The position numbers and the translations under genes are program-made. From Neorhizobium sp. SOG26 (GTDB lineage Bacteria > Pseudomonadota > Alphaproteobacteria > Rhizobiales > Rhizobiaceae), in assembly GCF_003491345.1 (NCBI RefSeq), contig NZ_CP025512.1:3187001-3251000 (forward strand): a DNA stretch of 64,000 nucleotides, given 5' to 3'. Of this stretch, positions 19,202 through 31,021 are shown in pieces; the first letter of the stretch is position 1; each line of letters begins with the position of its first letter. The notes under the pieces were generated by a model. It did not search any database. It was not told the origin of the DNA and worked only from the letters and a program-made list of their open reading frames with translations.

Positions 19202-20077
19202 TTAAGCCGCCTGCTTGCGATCCCGAAGTTCGTAGAGACCGATCTCGTCAACGTAGACTGGCACGATCCCGTCGGTCTTCTTCTCAGCTTCCGCCTCGTC
19301 ATCCACCGAAATGGCTTCGTCTGTCACCGGGGCCGCAGCGTCGGCGTCATCAGTCAAGGGCAAGCCGTTTTCGTTGTCTTGCCTCACGGCCTCCTGCAGC
19401 TTGCGCACCTCTTCCAGGTTACGGCCCGCCTCGGCGGCCTTGATGTCCTCGCGTCGCTCGGCGCGCGCTTCACCATCCTCCACGCGGGCCGGATCGCCAC
19501 CCTGCGGCCCAAGCTTCAGTTCCTCAAGCGTCTTTGGATCGGCAACATCGTCCATCCGCTGCAGCACGCGGCCGAGGTCAGCGTCGATCCTGCCGCCGTT
19601 GACCTTTCTCGTCAGCGCGTCCTTCAGCCGCTCGCTGTCGTCGCCATAGGGGTTCTTGATCGCCGCAATCAGCGTGTCCATCGAGATATCGAGTTCGGAA
19701 AGCCCGATATCGTCAGAAAGCGCGCGAATCTGGTCCGGCCGCATGTCCTTGACGAGGTCTTCCACCGCCTTGCCGAACTTGAACGAGGAGCGCGCTTCGT
19801 CGGTGTCGAGGCCAAGCTTCTTTGCCAGCCGCTCCAGGAGATCCATCTTCAACTGGTTGGCATCGGCCTGGTTGGAGCCGAAAAGCGCCGAGGCAATCTT
19901 GTCCCGCGTCCGTTTGGCGTCCTCGCTGGCGCTGATCCGCGCTTCAAGAAGGCGGTCCTTCTCCTTGCCAGTGCGTTGTTCTTCCTCCCGCTTGCGCTGC
20001 TCCTCAATGCTGTCGAGCATCGACTGCATCTGTGAAGTGGCGGCAAGTCCATGAGCTTGCTGGGTCGGAAGCAACAT
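19202..20077 (-). CDS. Unassigned helical, charged protein, 291 aa
   Basis: No family recognised. It is soluble, very hydrophilic and largely helical. Residues about 15-60 (EEQRKREEEQRTGKEKDRLL) form a likely coiled coil, a more ordered middle follows, and the C-terminal third is acidic before ending VYVDEIGLYELRDRKQAA. I start at the ATG at 20077; a GTG at 20104 would add nine residues, and neither has a good ribosome binding site. It and the next gene leftward form a pair of slowly recognisable, probably lineage-specific genes. Confidence 0.65.
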   Translation of the reverse strand: MLLPTQQAHGLAATSQMQSMLDSIEEQRKREEEQRTGKEKDRLLEARISASEDAKRTRDKIASALFGSNQADANQLKMDLLERLAKKLGLDTDEARSSFKFGKAVEDLVKDMRPDQIRALSDDIGLSELDISMDTLIAAIKNPYGDDSERLKDALTRKVNGGRIDADLGRVLQRMDDVADPKTLEELKLGPQGGDPARVEDGEARAERREDIKAAEAGRNLEEVRKLQEAVRQDNENGLPLTDDADAAAPVTDEAISVDDEAEAEKKTDGIVPVYVDEIGLYELRDRKQAA

Positions 20078-20166
20078 CGGCGGGTCCCGGTCTGGTTGAA
20101 CCACCAGGAACCATAGGTTCCGACGGTTAATCAGGCTTTAACCGCGCGTGCCTGGCTCCGGCCGGC

Positions 20167-20790
20167 TCAACTATGGGCGAAGATGTCGGTATCTTCCCAG
20201 CCGAGCAGGTCGAGCTTGGCGCGGGTCGGCAGGAAGGCAAAGCAGGCTTCGGCAAGTGCGGCACGGTTGTCGCGCACCAGACGCTCGGTCAGCTTGTCGC
20301 GCAGCGCATGCAGATGCAGCACGTCGGACGCGGCATATTCCAGTTGCGCTGGCGAGAGCACGGCAGCCGCCCAGTCGGTCTGCTGCTGCGCCTTCGAGAC
20401 GTCGACGTCTAGCATCTCCTTGAGATTGTCCTTCAATCCGTGCCGGTCGGTATAGGTGCGCGTCAGGCGAGAAGCGATCTTGGTGCAGAACACAGGCGTC
20501 GCCGTGACGCCGAAAGTATGGAAGAGCACCGCGATGTCGAAGCGGCCGTAGTGGAAGATCTTCTGCTTGGTGGTATCCGCTAGAAGCGCAACGAGATTGG
20601 GTGCTGCGGTCTGCGATGCTGCGATGCGAATAACGTCTGCCGTCCCGTCGCCGGGCGACAGCTGCACCACGCAAAGCCGGTCACGCCGCGGAACGAGCCC
20701 CAGCGTTTCGGTATCGATCGCGATCGCATCGGTGTAACGGGCGGCATCCGCTGCCGAAATATCGCCCTCGTGGTATCTGATCTCAGCCAT
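20167..20790 (-). CDS. Ribonuclease D-like 3'-5' exonuclease
   Basis: The 207-residue protein is a DEDD-type exonuclease: Asp26 and Glu28 in AIDTETLGL, Asp in HYGRFDIAVL, and Tyr/Asp in LEYAASDVLHL. It carries only the exonuclease domain; the HRDC domains of E. coli RNase D are absent, so it is about half that length. Short forms of this kind are usual in alphaproteobacteria and may trim tRNA or other stable RNA. The ATG at 20790 begins MAEIRYHEGD; the longer frame to 20898 is not needed. Confidence 0.88.
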   Translation of the reverse strand: MAEIRYHEGDISAADAARYTDAIAIDTETLGLVPRRDRLCVVQLSPGDGTADVIRIAASQTAAPNLVALLADTTKQKIFHYGRFDIAVLFHTFGVTATPVFCTKIASRLTRTYTDRHGLKDNLKEMLDVDVSKAQQQTDWAAAVLSPAQLEYAASDVLHLHALRDKLTERLVRDNRAALAEACFAFLPTRAKLDLLGWEDTDIFAHS

Positions 20791-20955
20791 TCCGCGTCTC
20801 CGCATGCCATTCGTCGTGCAGTTCGCAACCGCTATAGCCCAGGCGCCGGCCGAAGAACAGCGTTTGTCCCGATCGCGGTGCTCTGAGCATCGGTGCATAT
20901 ATTGGGCAAATGCTCAGCTCTGCGTCCGGCGCATTGCTGCATTGCAATAGCCGCT

Positions 20956-20984
20956 CTTGGCCTGCTTAATCGATTAGCTTATAC
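20956..20984 (+). promoter_or_regulatory. Promoter of small RNA copy 1
   Basis: CTTGGC (20956-20961) and TTATAC (20979-20984) are separated by exactly 17 bases, fitting the rhizobial sigma-70 pattern CTTGAC-N17-CTATAT. It would start transcription near 20991, just before the first hairpin. Confidence 0.65.
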
Positions 20985-20990
20985 ACTCAC

Positions 20991-21109
20991 TCATCGAACG
21001 ACGCACTCCTCCTCCCAGCGTCGTGCGATATGGATCGACAACATCCTCCTCCTCCCAGTTGTCGATCAAGTTTAAAGCCTGGCGCACCTCCTCCCGCGCC
21101 AGGCTTTTT
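20991..21109 (+). ncRNA. Three-hairpin small RNA with CCTCCTCCC loops, copy 1
   Basis: Three consecutive hairpins: ACGACGC/GCGTCGT (20998-21024) with loop ACTCCTCCTCCCA; GATCGACAAC/GTTGTCGATC (21033-21067) with loop ATCCTCCTCCTCCCA; and AAAGCCTGGCGC/GCGCCAGGCTTT (21074-21107) with loop ACCTCCTCCC, ending in TTTTT, which makes it the terminator. Each loop carries CCTCCTCCC, which can pair with Shine-Dalgarno sequences. I relate it to the rhizobial alpha-r8 (MmgR) family from memory of its loop motif. A second copy lies at 62327. The 5' end is inferred from the promoter. Confidence 0.88.
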
Positions 21110-21178
21110 GCATTTCAGGCTTTCAGAAAACCATGCCCGTCGCCGCCGGCATCACCGGCGGCTTTAGCTTATCAGCGT

Positions 21179-22168
21179 TCAGGCGAGCGCCTTGATTGCG
21201 GCGATCACCGCATCATCGATCTCCAGGCCTTGGGCGATCGCCCGCTGGCGCGCGTTCTGGCCCCTGCGGCCCGGCAGGCGCACGCCGTCTTCGGACGCCA
21301 GTTCGCTCGCAAGCTCGGCAATGCGTTCCGCCGCAGCTGCCGTTCCGGCCACGGGATCAATGACGATCAGCGTCTGCCCGACCGAAGGCGGTGGGCCATC
21401 CTCGGCCATGAAGGAGCTCGCCTCGTAGGAGAAGCTCGAACCCGTCAGCCCCGCCGCCAGCACTTCCACCATCAGCGCCAGCGCCGCGCCCTTGGCGCCG
21501 CCGGAGGGCGCCATCAGGCCCTTCAACGCCTTGTCCGGATCGGTCGTCGGTTGTCCGTCGGAATCGAAGGCCCAGTCGGCGGGGATCTGCTGCCCCTGCT
21601 GCTTGGCGGCCATGATCTTGCCGGCGGCAACAGTCGAGAGAGCGAGGTCGATCACCAGCGGATCAGTGCCTGCCACCGGCGTCGCGAACGCGATCGGGTT
21701 GGTGCCGTAAAGCCGCTTCTTGCCGCCCCAGGCTGCCATGGAAGCCGGCGCATTTGCGAACATCATCGCAACCAGCCCCTGTTCGGCAAACCGCTCCACG
21801 GTCAGCGCCATCACGCCCGCATGGTGGGAACGGTGCACCAGCCCGAGCGCGATGCCCTGCGCGCGTGCGATCGCCGGCAGTTTCTCGACCGCCAAATCCA
21901 GGGCGGGGTAAGCGTAACCGAGTGCGGCATCGATTGTGAGCACCGCCGGCTTCGGCTGCAGGCTGCTTACGCGCGCCTTGCCGTCCACCTTGCCGGTCCG
22001 CGCCTGGCCGATATAGACCGGGACCCGCCGCAGGCCGTGGCCATATTGCCCGGCGGCTTCCGCCTGCACCAGCGCATGCGCCACAGAGCGGGCGGTGTCG
22101 GGGAGGACGCCATTGGCTTCAAAAACGCCTGCGACAAGCGTTTCGGCTTTAACGAGAGAAATATGCAT
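21179..22168 (-). CDS. Malate/L-lactate (Ldh2)-family dehydrogenase
   Basis: A 329-residue NAD(P)-dependent oxidoreductase of the malate/lactate/ureidoglycolate dehydrogenase family, which does not have a classical Rossmann fold. Family signs are GHGLRRVPVY near residue 43, HRSHHAGVMALTVERFA around 110-125, YGTNPIAFATP, and SGGAKGAALALMVEVLAAGLTG. Substrates in this family include malate, lactate, 2,3-diketogulonate and pyrroline carboxylates, so specificity is not assigned. It stands alone between small RNA copy 1 and the tonB operon. Confidence 0.87.
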   Translation of the reverse strand: MHISLVKAETLVAGVFEANGVLPDTARSVAHALVQAEAAGQYGHGLRRVPVYIGQARTGKVDGKARVSSLQPKPAVLTIDAALGYAYPALDLAVEKLPAIARAQGIALGLVHRSHHAGVMALTVERFAEQGLVAMMFANAPASMAAWGGKKRLYGTNPIAFATPVAGTDPLVIDLALSTVAAGKIMAAKQQGQQIPADWAFDSDGQPTTDPDKALKGLMAPSGGAKGAALALMVEVLAAGLTGSSFSYEASSFMAEDGPPPSVGQTLIVIDPVAGTAAAAERIAELASELASEDGVRLPGRRGQNARQRAIAQGLEIDDAVIAAIKALA

Positions 22169-22221
22169 GCTGCGGATCCGGCAGGTTCAGGAAGGGCGGG
22201 AGCCGCGCTGATGATAGGCGG

Positions 22222-23213
22222 CTACTGGCACTTTACCGGCTGGCTCAGCGAACTTCCAGCACCCGGTGGTGGTGCGGGAATGGGCGAGGCCTTGCGCACG
22301 GCGGACGCGACATATTCATCGATCGCCGGATTGCCGGATGAACGCGCCACGGCCACGCTGCCGATATTGCCGCTGCCGTCGAAGCTGAAGCGCACGGTGA
22401 CAACGCCGGTGTCGTTGCCGGGGCAACGGCGTGCATAACGTGCGATCTTGGTCCGCACCTTCGTCATCCACTGCTGCGGCGAAACCTTTGAAGAAAACAA
22501 TCCTGCCGAGGTCTGGCTGGCGGCGGTACGGTCGGAATCGCGAGCCTGCACCCGTGCTTCGGCCTGTTCCTGGCGCGCCTGCGGCTGTTGCTTCGGCTTT
22601 TCCACCTTGCGAACGGTCTGCTGCTTCTTCGGCTCCGGCTTCTTTTCTTCCGGCGGCTTCTCGTCAACCATCGGCGGACGCATGGCCGGCAACGGCACTT
22701 CGACGTTCTCGAGCATCGCCGTCTGTTGCGCTTCGATCGGGTCGGGTTCCTCGATCGGTTCCAGCGGCGGCTCGGGGATCGTCTGCGTCATCTCCGGCGC
22801 AGGTTCAGGTTCCGGCGGTTGTTCCTCCACCACCGGCTCCGGTGGTGTTGGCTCCGGTGGCAGCTCAGCCATTTCCGGGGGAGGCGGCTCCACCGGCTCA
22901 GGCGGCATCGGCTCCGCCTGCTCAACGGGTTCCACCGGTTCGTCCACCGGCTCCACCTGTTCGCTCAGCACCTCCTGCTGGTCCTGCACGTCGGTGGCAA
23001 TCTGCTCTTCTTCGGTATTGGCCGCTTCCGGCTCAGCCGCGAGTTCGATCATGATGGCCGCCGGCGGGCCGGTATCGACAACCTCATCCGGCACCTGACG
23101 CATGAGGTAGGCAGCGCCCGCCACATGCACGGACAGCATCACAAGGCCAGCCGCGCCCCAGAGCGCCAGTTCGCCGACGCGTCCACCCGGACCTGCCTGC
23201 GAGACAACGAGAC

Positions 23214-23217
<4 letters not shown>
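22222..23217 (-). CDS. tonB: TonB-family energy transducer
   Basis: A 331-residue protein with one N-terminal membrane anchor (about 18-42), a long periplasmic linker very rich in Pro and Glu (about 50-200), a Lys/Gln-rich segment, and a C-terminal TonB domain (about 245-331) with VRTKIARYARRCPGND and VTVRFSFDGSGNIGSV. It couples the proton gradient harvested by ExbB-ExbD to outer-membrane receptors for iron chelates or vitamins. Its ATG overlaps the exbD stop by four bases. Confidence 0.93.
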
Positions 23218-23717
<500 letters not shown>

Positions 23718-23723
23718 GATCGA

Positions 23724-24812
<1,089 letters not shown>

Positions 24813-24976
24813 GGTTGCGATACTCCGGGTCATCGGCAATGCGTCTGCTGGCGTTGCCGGAACAGCACAAGAAGCCGCGAGACTTCAGGTTCCGCTACCC
24901 GATAATAAACATGAGTACGGTTGGCAACATATAATTCCGCCGGCGCGATTAAATCACCTGCGCCGGCGAGGGGCGC

Positions 24977-25738
24977 TTACCGTGCCAGCCAGCCACCATC
25001 CACCGGCAGCACGATGCCATGCACGTAATCAGACGCCGGAGCAGCGAGGAACACCGCGGCGCCTCCCAACTCTTCCGGCTCGCCCCAATGGCCGGCCGGG
25101 ATGCGGCCGAGGATTGCCGCATTACGATCCGGGTCGTTGCGCAGCGCCTCGGTGTTGTTGGTCGAGAAGTATCCGGGAGCGATCGCGTTGACGTTGATGC
25201 CCTTGCCGGCCCACTCGCACGCAAGCAGCCGCGTCAGGCCCGCAAGTCCGCTCTTCGAAGCGGTATAGGAAGGAATGCGGATGCCGCCCTGGAAGGAGAG
25301 GAGGGAGGCGATGTTGATGATCTTGCCGCGCTCGCCCTTGCCGATCAGTTGGCGCGCAAAGGCTTGGGACAGGAAGAACACGGTCTTCAGGTTGACGTCC
25401 ATCACCGCGTCCCAGTCCGCCTCGGTAAAGTCGATTGCGTCAGCGCGGCGGATGATGCCGGCATTGTTGACCAGGATGTCGGCGCGACCGGTCCAGTCAA
25501 CGGTCTCGGAAATCACTCGCTCCACCGGCTCGAGGGTTGAAAGGTCGGCCTGGATCGACAGGCTGCGTCCACCACCGGCCTTTGCAACGGCAGCTTCCGT
25601 GTCGGCCATCGACGAGCGGCCGACCAGCGCCACGTCCGCACCGGCGCCAGCAAGCGCCACGGCAATTGCCTGACCAAGGCCAGTATTGGCGCCGGTTACG
25701 ATCGCCGTCTTGCCGGTCAAGTCAAACGAAACTGCCAT
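24977..25738 (-). CDS. kduD: 2-deoxy-D-gluconate 3-dehydrogenase (KduD-like)
   Basis: A 253-residue short-chain dehydrogenase with the cofactor motif TGANTGLG (15-22), NNAG (91-94), Ser145 and the catalytic pair Tyr158/Lys162. The length and the ending GIVLPVDGGWLAR match KduD, which interconverts 2-deoxy-D-gluconate or 5-keto-4-deoxyuronate derivatives with their 3-keto products in pectin or uronate breakdown. Its usual partner kduI is not here, so the specificity is probable rather than sure. GGAGG lies before the ATG at 25738. It stands alone. Confidence 0.82.
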   Translation of the reverse strand: MAVSFDLTGKTAIVTGANTGLGQAIAVALAGAGADVALVGRSSMADTEAAVAKAGGGRSLSIQADLSTLEPVERVISETVDWTGRADILVNNAGIIRRADAIDFTEADWDAVMDVNLKTVFFLSQAFARQLIGKGERGKIINIASLLSFQGGIRIPSYTASKSGLAGLTRLLACEWAGKGINVNAIAPGYFSTNNTEALRNDPDRNAAILGRIPAGHWGEPEELGGAAVFLAAPASDYVHGIVLPVDGGWLAR

Positions 25739-25760
25739 GTCTTCCTCCAAATTGCAGACA

Positions 25761-25795
25761 AAATAAAACCGCCGGGAATTTCTCCCCGGCGGTTG
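25761..25795 (-). terminator. Intrinsic terminator of the infB operon
   Basis: On the minus strand AACCGCCGGG and CCCGGCGGTT (plus positions 25786-25795 and 25768-25777) form a ten-base stem followed by TTTTATTTT, 22 bases past the infB stop. Confidence 0.93.
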
Positions 25796-25816
25796 GTAAC
25801 ACTATCGCGGACGGGC

Positions 25817-28540
25817 TTAAAGCGTCCGGGTGATGTGTTCGACGCGGAAGCACTCGATGGTGTCCCCGGCGCGGATGTCTTCGTAGTTCTCGAAGGCCAT
25901 ACCGCATTCCTGGCCCATCGGCACTTCGGTGACTTCGTCCTTGAAGCGCTTGAGCGTCTTGAGCTTGCCTTCGTGGATGACGACGTTGTCGCGCACCAGG
26001 CGCACGCCTGCACCACGTTCCACCTTGCCTTCGACGACACGGCAACCAGCGACCTTGCCGACCTTGGTGATGTTGAACACCTCCAGGATCTCGGCATTGC
26101 CGAGGAAGGTTTCGCGGCGTTCCGGCGACAAGAGGCCCGACATCGCTGCCTTCACGTCATCTACCAGGTCGTAGATGATGTTGTAGTAGCGGATTTCGAT
26201 GCCGGCGCGTTCTGCGGCGGTACGAGCCTGGGCATTGGCGCGAACGTTGAAGCCTATGATGGCTGCGTTCGAGGCTTCGGCAAGCGAGATATCCGACTCC
26301 GTGATGGCGCCGGCGCCCGAATGCACGATGCGTGCCCGAACTTCGTCGGTTCCAAGCTTGTCGAGTGCACCTGCAATGGCTTCGATCGAGCCCTGCACAT
26401 CACCCTTGATGACGAGCGGAAACTCCTTGAAGCCGGTGTTCTGCAGCTGGCTCATCATCTGCTCGAGCGAACCGCGCTGGCCGGACTGGCGGGCAGCGGC
26501 CTTGTCACGAGCGAGACGCTGGCGGTACTCGGAGATTTCGCGAGCACGCGCTTCGTTCTCAACGACCGCAAACCGGTCACCGGCCGCAGGCGTTCCCGAA
26601 AGACCAAGCACTTCCACCGGCATGGCAGGACCGGCTTCCTTCACATGCTCGCCCTTGTCGGTCACGAGCGCGCGAACACGGCCCCACTGGTCGCCGGCCA
26701 CGATGATCTGGCCAGGCTTCAGCGTACCCTTCTGGACGAGCACGGTTGCCACCGCACCACGACCGCGGTCGAGCTGCGCTTCGATCACCGTACCTTCTGC
26801 CGTCCGGTTCGGATCAGCCTTCAGGTCAAGAATTTCGGCCTGCAGCAGGATCGCCTCGAGCAGCTTGTCGAGGTTGATCTTGTTCTTGGCCGAAACTTCG
26901 ACGTCGAGCACTTCACCGCCGAGCGATTCAACGAATACCTCGTGCTGCAGAAGCTGCTGGCGAACCTTGTCAGGCTTTGCTTCGTGCTTGTCGATCTTGT
27001 TGATCGCCACGATGAGCGGCACGCCGGCCGCCTTGGCGTGGTTGATCGATTCAATCGTCTGCGGCATCACGCTGTCATCAGCCGCAACGACCAGAACGGC
27101 AATGTCGGTTGCCTGTGCACCGCGGGCACGCATGGCCGTAAAGGCGGCGTGGCCGGGGGTGTCGATGAAGGTGATCTTCTGGCCGTTCTGCTCAACCTGG
27201 TAGGCGCCGATATGCTGCGTAATGCCGCCGGCTTCACCGGAGGCCACGTTCGCATGGCGGATGGCGTCGAGCAGCGAGGTCTTGCCGTGGTCGACGTGAC
27301 CCATGATGGTCACGACCGGCGGACGCGGCATCATTTCGCCTTCGTCGTCGGCCTTGTTGAATATGCCTTCTTCAACGTCGGATTCCGACACGCGCTTGAC
27401 GGTATGGCCAAATTCGGTTGCGATGATTTCGGCGAGATCGGCGTCGATGACGTCGCCCGGCTTCATCATCTGGCCTTCCTTCATCAGGTACTTGATGACA
27501 TCGACGGCGCGTTCGGACATGCGCTGCGACAGTTCCTGAATGGTGATCGTCTCCGGCAGGATGACTTCGCGCATGACCTTTTCGCGCGTTTCCTGCATCT
27601 GGCTGCGGCGGAACTTCTCCTGCCGGCGGCGGATGGAGGCGAGCGAACGGCCACGTGCATTGCCGTCGTCATCGGTGCTGACGGTGGTAACGGTCAGCTT
27701 GCCCTGGCGGCGACCATCATCGGCCTTCGGACGTGCCGGGACCTTGGCCGGAGCCGGAACCGGTGCGCGACCGCGACCCGGAATGGTGCGTGCAGGGCCA
27801 CGATCATCATCGTCCTCGCCAGCGCGGCGGCCACGAACGGCACCTGGCTGAGCAGGTGCTGCCGGTGCGGCACCCGGACGGGTAGCCTGTGGACGTGCGT
27901 CAGGACGACCTGCCGGTGCAGCCGGAGTGCGTGCAACAGCAGGCGCAGGCTCTTCAACCTTGGGCTCTTCCTTGGGCGCAAGCTTCGCTTCTTCGGCACG
28001 ACGAGCAGCTTCGGCGGCTTCTTCAACGCGACGACGCTCTTCCTCGACCTTGCGGCGGGCTTCTTCCTCGGCGCGCTGCTGCGCTTCGATTACTTCGCGG
28101 GCCTGCGCTTCTGCAAGCGCGCGGCGACGGGCTTCCATTTCGCCTGCGGACAGGTCGTGCAGAACCGTGCCGGTGCGCTGCTGCGGACGCTGTGGCTGGG
28201 CAGACGGTGCCGGGCGGCGGTCCTGGCTGTGGGCCGGGCGCTGGTTCTGCGATGCGGGCTGGTGAACGCGCGGAGCCGGGGTCGCCGGCTGCTGCGGCCG
28301 TGGTGCGGCCGGCTGCGGTGCTGCCGCTTCAACCTGGCGTGGTGCTGCTGGGGTCGGGGCCGTGAAGGCGGGCTTCTCGTCCAGTGGTCGCGTTGGCCGC
28401 CGCTTTACTGTTTCGACAACGACTGCCTTGGTGCGACCGCGCCCCATGTCCTGGCGTACAGTACCCTGCGTCACGCCTGATGGTTTCAGGGTGAGGGTCT
28501 TCTTTACGCCGAGCGTCTTGTCGTCTTTGTTATCGGTCAT
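25817..28540 (-). CDS. infB: Translation initiation factor IF-2
   Basis: The 907-residue GTPase brings initiator tRNA to the 30S subunit. A long charged N-terminal region (about 1-330, rich in Ala, Pro, Arg and Glu, with a [20 protein letters not shown] helix) precedes the IF2 N domain and the G domain with [21 protein letters not shown] and NKIDK. The C-terminal domains II-IV complete the protein. Length is normal for alphaproteobacteria. Last gene of the rimP-nusA-ylxR-infB operon, 103 bases after the ylxR-like gene. Confidence 0.98.
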   Translation of the reverse strand: MTDNKDDKTLGVKKTLTLKPSGVTQGTVRQDMGRGRTKAVVVETVKRRPTRPLDEKPAFTAPTPAAPRQVEAAAPQPAAPRPQQPATPAPRVHQPASQNQRPAHSQDRRPAPSAQPQRPQQRTGTVLHDLSAGEMEARRRALAEAQAREVIEAQQRAEEEARRKVEEERRRVEEAAEAARRAEEAKLAPKEEPKVEEPAPAVARTPAAPAGRPDARPQATRPGAAPAAPAQPGAVRGRRAGEDDDDRGPARTIPGRGRAPVPAPAKVPARPKADDGRRQGKLTVTTVSTDDDGNARGRSLASIRRRQEKFRRSQMQETREKVMREVILPETITIQELSQRMSERAVDVIKYLMKEGQMMKPGDVIDADLAEIIATEFGHTVKRVSESDVEEGIFNKADDEGEMMPRPPVVTIMGHVDHGKTSLLDAIRHANVASGEAGGITQHIGAYQVEQNGQKITFIDTPGHAAFTAMRARGAQATDIAVLVVAADDSVMPQTIESINHAKAAGVPLIVAINKIDKHEAKPDKVRQQLLQHEVFVESLGGEVLDVEVSAKNKINLDKLLEAILLQAEILDLKADPNRTAEGTVIEAQLDRGRGAVATVLVQKGTLKPGQIIVAGDQWGRVRALVTDKGEHVKEAGPAMPVEVLGLSGTPAAGDRFAVVENEARAREISEYRQRLARDKAAARQSGQRGSLEQMMSQLQNTGFKEFPLVIKGDVQGSIEAIAGALDKLGTDEVRARIVHSGAGAITESDISLAEASNAAIIGFNVRANAQARTAAERAGIEIRYYNIIYDLVDDVKAAMSGLLSPERRETFLGNAEILEVFNITKVGKVAGCRVVEGKVERGAGVRLVRDNVVIHEGKLKTLKRFKDEVTEVPMGQECGMAFENYEDIRAGDTIECFRVEHITRTL

Positions 28541-28643
28541 TCCGTTCCTGTTCCTTCGGGCAGGAACGGATGGTCAAGCCATCAGAACCTGTCGTTCAAA
28601 TTGTGGTCTATCGACTTGCGTCCGGCTGAAGCCGGTGACCGCG

Positions 28644-29327
28644 TCATTGTTTCGGCATGTCAGCGACACCCTTTGTCTGGCACAGATCGCCACCGCGATA
28701 CTGTTCAAGTAGGTTTGCGCGCTTCACTACACCCTCACCTGCCTGCCCTGCAAGCGCGCAGGCATGGATAAAAGCGTTCTGGCCCATCACTTCGTCCATT
28801 TCGGCGCTCGTGAAGAGCCGAAATGACGGAATATCGTGCTCGGCATCGTTGCCGAGCTTCCAGGCCTTGCGCGCCTGGTCAATCTTGCGGATCCCGTCGG
28901 GACTCGCATCTGCCGCATGGAAAACGGCGAGAGCGGCACCGGAACGCACGGCTGCGTCCACCTTCATGGCGCCGGTGATGAACTGGCCCGCCTTGCGCGC
29001 CATGTTCATCATGCCGATCAGGTCGGCTGCAATGAGCCGGTCCACCAAGGCACCAAGATCGGCATCGGCCTTGACGTCTTTCTTGAACGCCCGGGCAAAT
29101 AGCTTCTTGGCCACCGCCCGGTCGATCAGCGCCCGTTCGGGCTTGATCCAGCATCCCCGGCCGGGGAGCTGGCGTTTCAGGTCCGGAACAACCTTGCCGT
29201 CCGGACCCGCCACGAAGCGGATCAGCGTCTCCGGCGAGGCAGCTTCCCGCGTCACGATGCAGGTACGGTCGTTCACGATGCTATCGTCCCATCCGTCCTC
29301 ATCTGGGGCCTGCCTGCCCGGTGTCAA
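28644..29327 (-). CDS. YlxR/DUF448 RNA-binding protein with L7Ae-like domain
   Basis: A 227-residue protein. The N-terminal YlxR (DUF448) domain has RTCIVTRE and LPGRGCWIKP; the C-terminal half (about 95-200; LIGMMNMARKAGQFITGAMKV) is an L7Ae/L30e-like RNA-binding fold. This fused form is standard in alphaproteobacteria between nusA and infB. The likely start is a TTG at 29327 after GGATGAG, since no ATG or GTG suits; this is the least certain start in the operon. Confidence 0.88.
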   Translation of the reverse strand: MTPGRQAPDEDGWDDSIVNDRTCIVTREAASPETLIRFVAGPDGKVVPDLKRQLPGRGCWIKPERALIDRAVAKKLFARAFKKDVKADADLGALVDRLIAADLIGMMNMARKAGQFITGAMKVDAAVRSGAALAVFHAADASPDGIRKIDQARKAWKLGNDAEHDIPSFRLFTSAEMDEVMGQNAFIHACALAGQAGEGVVKRANLLEQYRGGDLCQTKGVADMPKQ

Positions 29328-29344
29328 CTCATCCGCCAGTGGGA

Positions 29345-30955
29345 TTACTCCTGTTCTGCGGCGTCGGTGTTCTCGTCCTCAGCCTCTACGGCTTCGCGTG
29401 CGAGATCCTCTTCCGTAATCCAGCCGGCCAGAAGGCGCGCCTGGACGATCATGTTTTCGGCTTCGGCGCGCGAAACGTCCATCTTCGAGAACAGGCCGTC
29501 GAACTTCTTGGTTTCGCCGTCCTTGCGTTCGCTCCAGCCAACCAGGTCGTCAGCGGCGCAGCCTGCAAAGTCCTCGACAGTCTTGATGCCGTCTTCGCCG
29601 AGTGCCACCAGCATCTGGCCGGTCAGGCCGTTGATCTGGCGAAGCTCGTCCTGGACGCCCAACTCTTTGCGCTTGGCATCCATTTCGGCTTCCACGCGCT
29701 CCAGGTATTCTCGGGCGCGGGTCTGGATCTCGGTCGCGGTGTCTTCGTCGAAGCCGTCGATCGAAGCGATTTCGTCGAGGTCGACGTAAGCCAGTTCCTC
29801 AACCGCCGCGAAGCCTTCGGACGCCAGCACCTGGCCAACCATCTCGTCAACGTCGAGCGCTTCCATGAAGAGGTTGGTGCGCTCGTTGAACTCCTTCTGG
29901 CGGCGCTCGGACTCTTCCTGCTCCGTCATGATATCGATGTCCCAGCCGGTCAGCTGCGACGCCAGGCGAACGTTCTGGCCGCGACGGCCGATCGCAAGCG
30001 ACAGCTGCTCGTCCGGAACCACGACTTCGATGCGCTCTGCATCCTCGTCGAGAACCACCTTGGCGACTTCAGCCGGCTGCAATGCGTTGACGATGAACGA
30101 CGCCGGGTCCTGCGACCACGGAATGATGTCGATCTTTTCGCCCTGCAACTCGCCGACGACGGCCTGGACACGGCTACCGCGCATACCGACGCAGGCGCCG
30201 ACCGGATCGATCGAGCTATCGTTCGAGATCACGGCGATCTTGGCGCGCGAACCGGGGTCACGGGCAACCGACTTGATCTGGATGATGCCGTCGTAGATTT
30301 CCGGCACTTCCATGGTGAACAGCTTCACCATGAACTGCGGGTGCGTACGCGACAGGAAAATCTGCGGGCCGCGCTGCTCGCGACGTACATCATATACGTA
30401 TGCACGGACGCGATCGCCATAGCGCATGTTCTCGCGCGGGATCATTTCGTCACGACGGATGATGCCTTCGCCGCGGCCGAGGTCAACGATGACGTTGCCA
30501 TATTCGACGCGCTTGACGGTGCCGTTGACGATTTCGCCAAGGCGATCCTTGAACTCGTCGAACTGGCGGTCACGCTCGGCTTCGCGCACCTTCTGCACGA
30601 TGACCTGCTTAGCCGACTGGGCGGCGATACGGCCGAAATCCATTGGCGGCAGCGGGTCTGCAATGAAGTCGCCGATCTTGGCGTCAACATTGCGGTCGCG
30701 CGCCAGTTCCAGCGGGATCTGCGTGCTGTAGTCCTCGGCGTGCTCGACGACCTCGAGCAGGCGCTGGAGGCGGATTTCGCCGGTCTTGGAATTGATGTCG
30801 GCGCGGATGTTGGTTTCCGAACCGTAACGGGAACGGGCAGCCTTCTGGATGGCGTCGGCCATCGCAGCCAGCACGATCTCGCGGTCGATGACCTTTTCGC
30901 GGGCTACAGCGTCTGCGATCTGCAGAAGTTCAAGCCGATTTGCGCTCACTGCCAT
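29345..30955 (-). CDS. nusA: Transcription elongation/termination factor NusA
   Basis: The 536-residue protein binds RNA polymerase and nascent RNA. It shows the NusA N-terminal domain ([15 protein letters not shown]), an S1 domain (about 135-200), two KH domains ([15 protein letters not shown] and [12 protein letters not shown]) and two acidic helix-hairpin repeats before a very acidic tail. It lies 66 bases after rimP and 17 before the ylxR-like gene. Confidence 0.98.
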   Translation of the reverse strand: MAVSANRLELLQIADAVAREKVIDREIVLAAMADAIQKAARSRYGSETNIRADINSKTGEIRLQRLLEVVEHAEDYSTQIPLELARDRNVDAKIGDFIADPLPPMDFGRIAAQSAKQVIVQKVREAERDRQFDEFKDRLGEIVNGTVKRVEYGNVIVDLGRGEGIIRRDEMIPRENMRYGDRVRAYVYDVRREQRGPQIFLSRTHPQFMVKLFTMEVPEIYDGIIQIKSVARDPGSRAKIAVISNDSSIDPVGACVGMRGSRVQAVVGELQGEKIDIIPWSQDPASFIVNALQPAEVAKVVLDEDAERIEVVVPDEQLSLAIGRRGQNVRLASQLTGWDIDIMTEQEESERRQKEFNERTNLFMEALDVDEMVGQVLASEGFAAVEELAYVDLDEIASIDGFDEDTATEIQTRAREYLERVEAEMDAKRKELGVQDELRQINGLTGQMLVALGEDGIKTVEDFAGCAADDLVGWSERKDGETKKFDGLFSKMDVSRAEAENMIVQARLLAGWITEEDLAREAVEAEDENTDAAEQE

Positions 30956-31021
30956 TGTCGTTGGTCTCCGTCATTCGCATGTTTTGCGAGGGGGTGCTTC
31001 GCGGCACCGGGTTTGTCTTGG

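Noticed and set aside
20998-21107. CCTCCTCCC repeats read as a CRISPR or microsatellite
   Set aside because: They lie in hairpin loops at irregular distances within an ncRNA, without spacers or cas genes.
24813-24976. Search for Fur, RirA or IRO-type iron boxes upstream of exbB
   Set aside because: No convincing match to the patterns I know in the 164 bases; iron control is plausible but not visible.
25793-28480. An 895-codon open frame opposite infB
   Set aside because: It is the antisense of a highly expressed GC-rich gene; its translation has no recognisable domains, while infB on the other strand is unmistakable.
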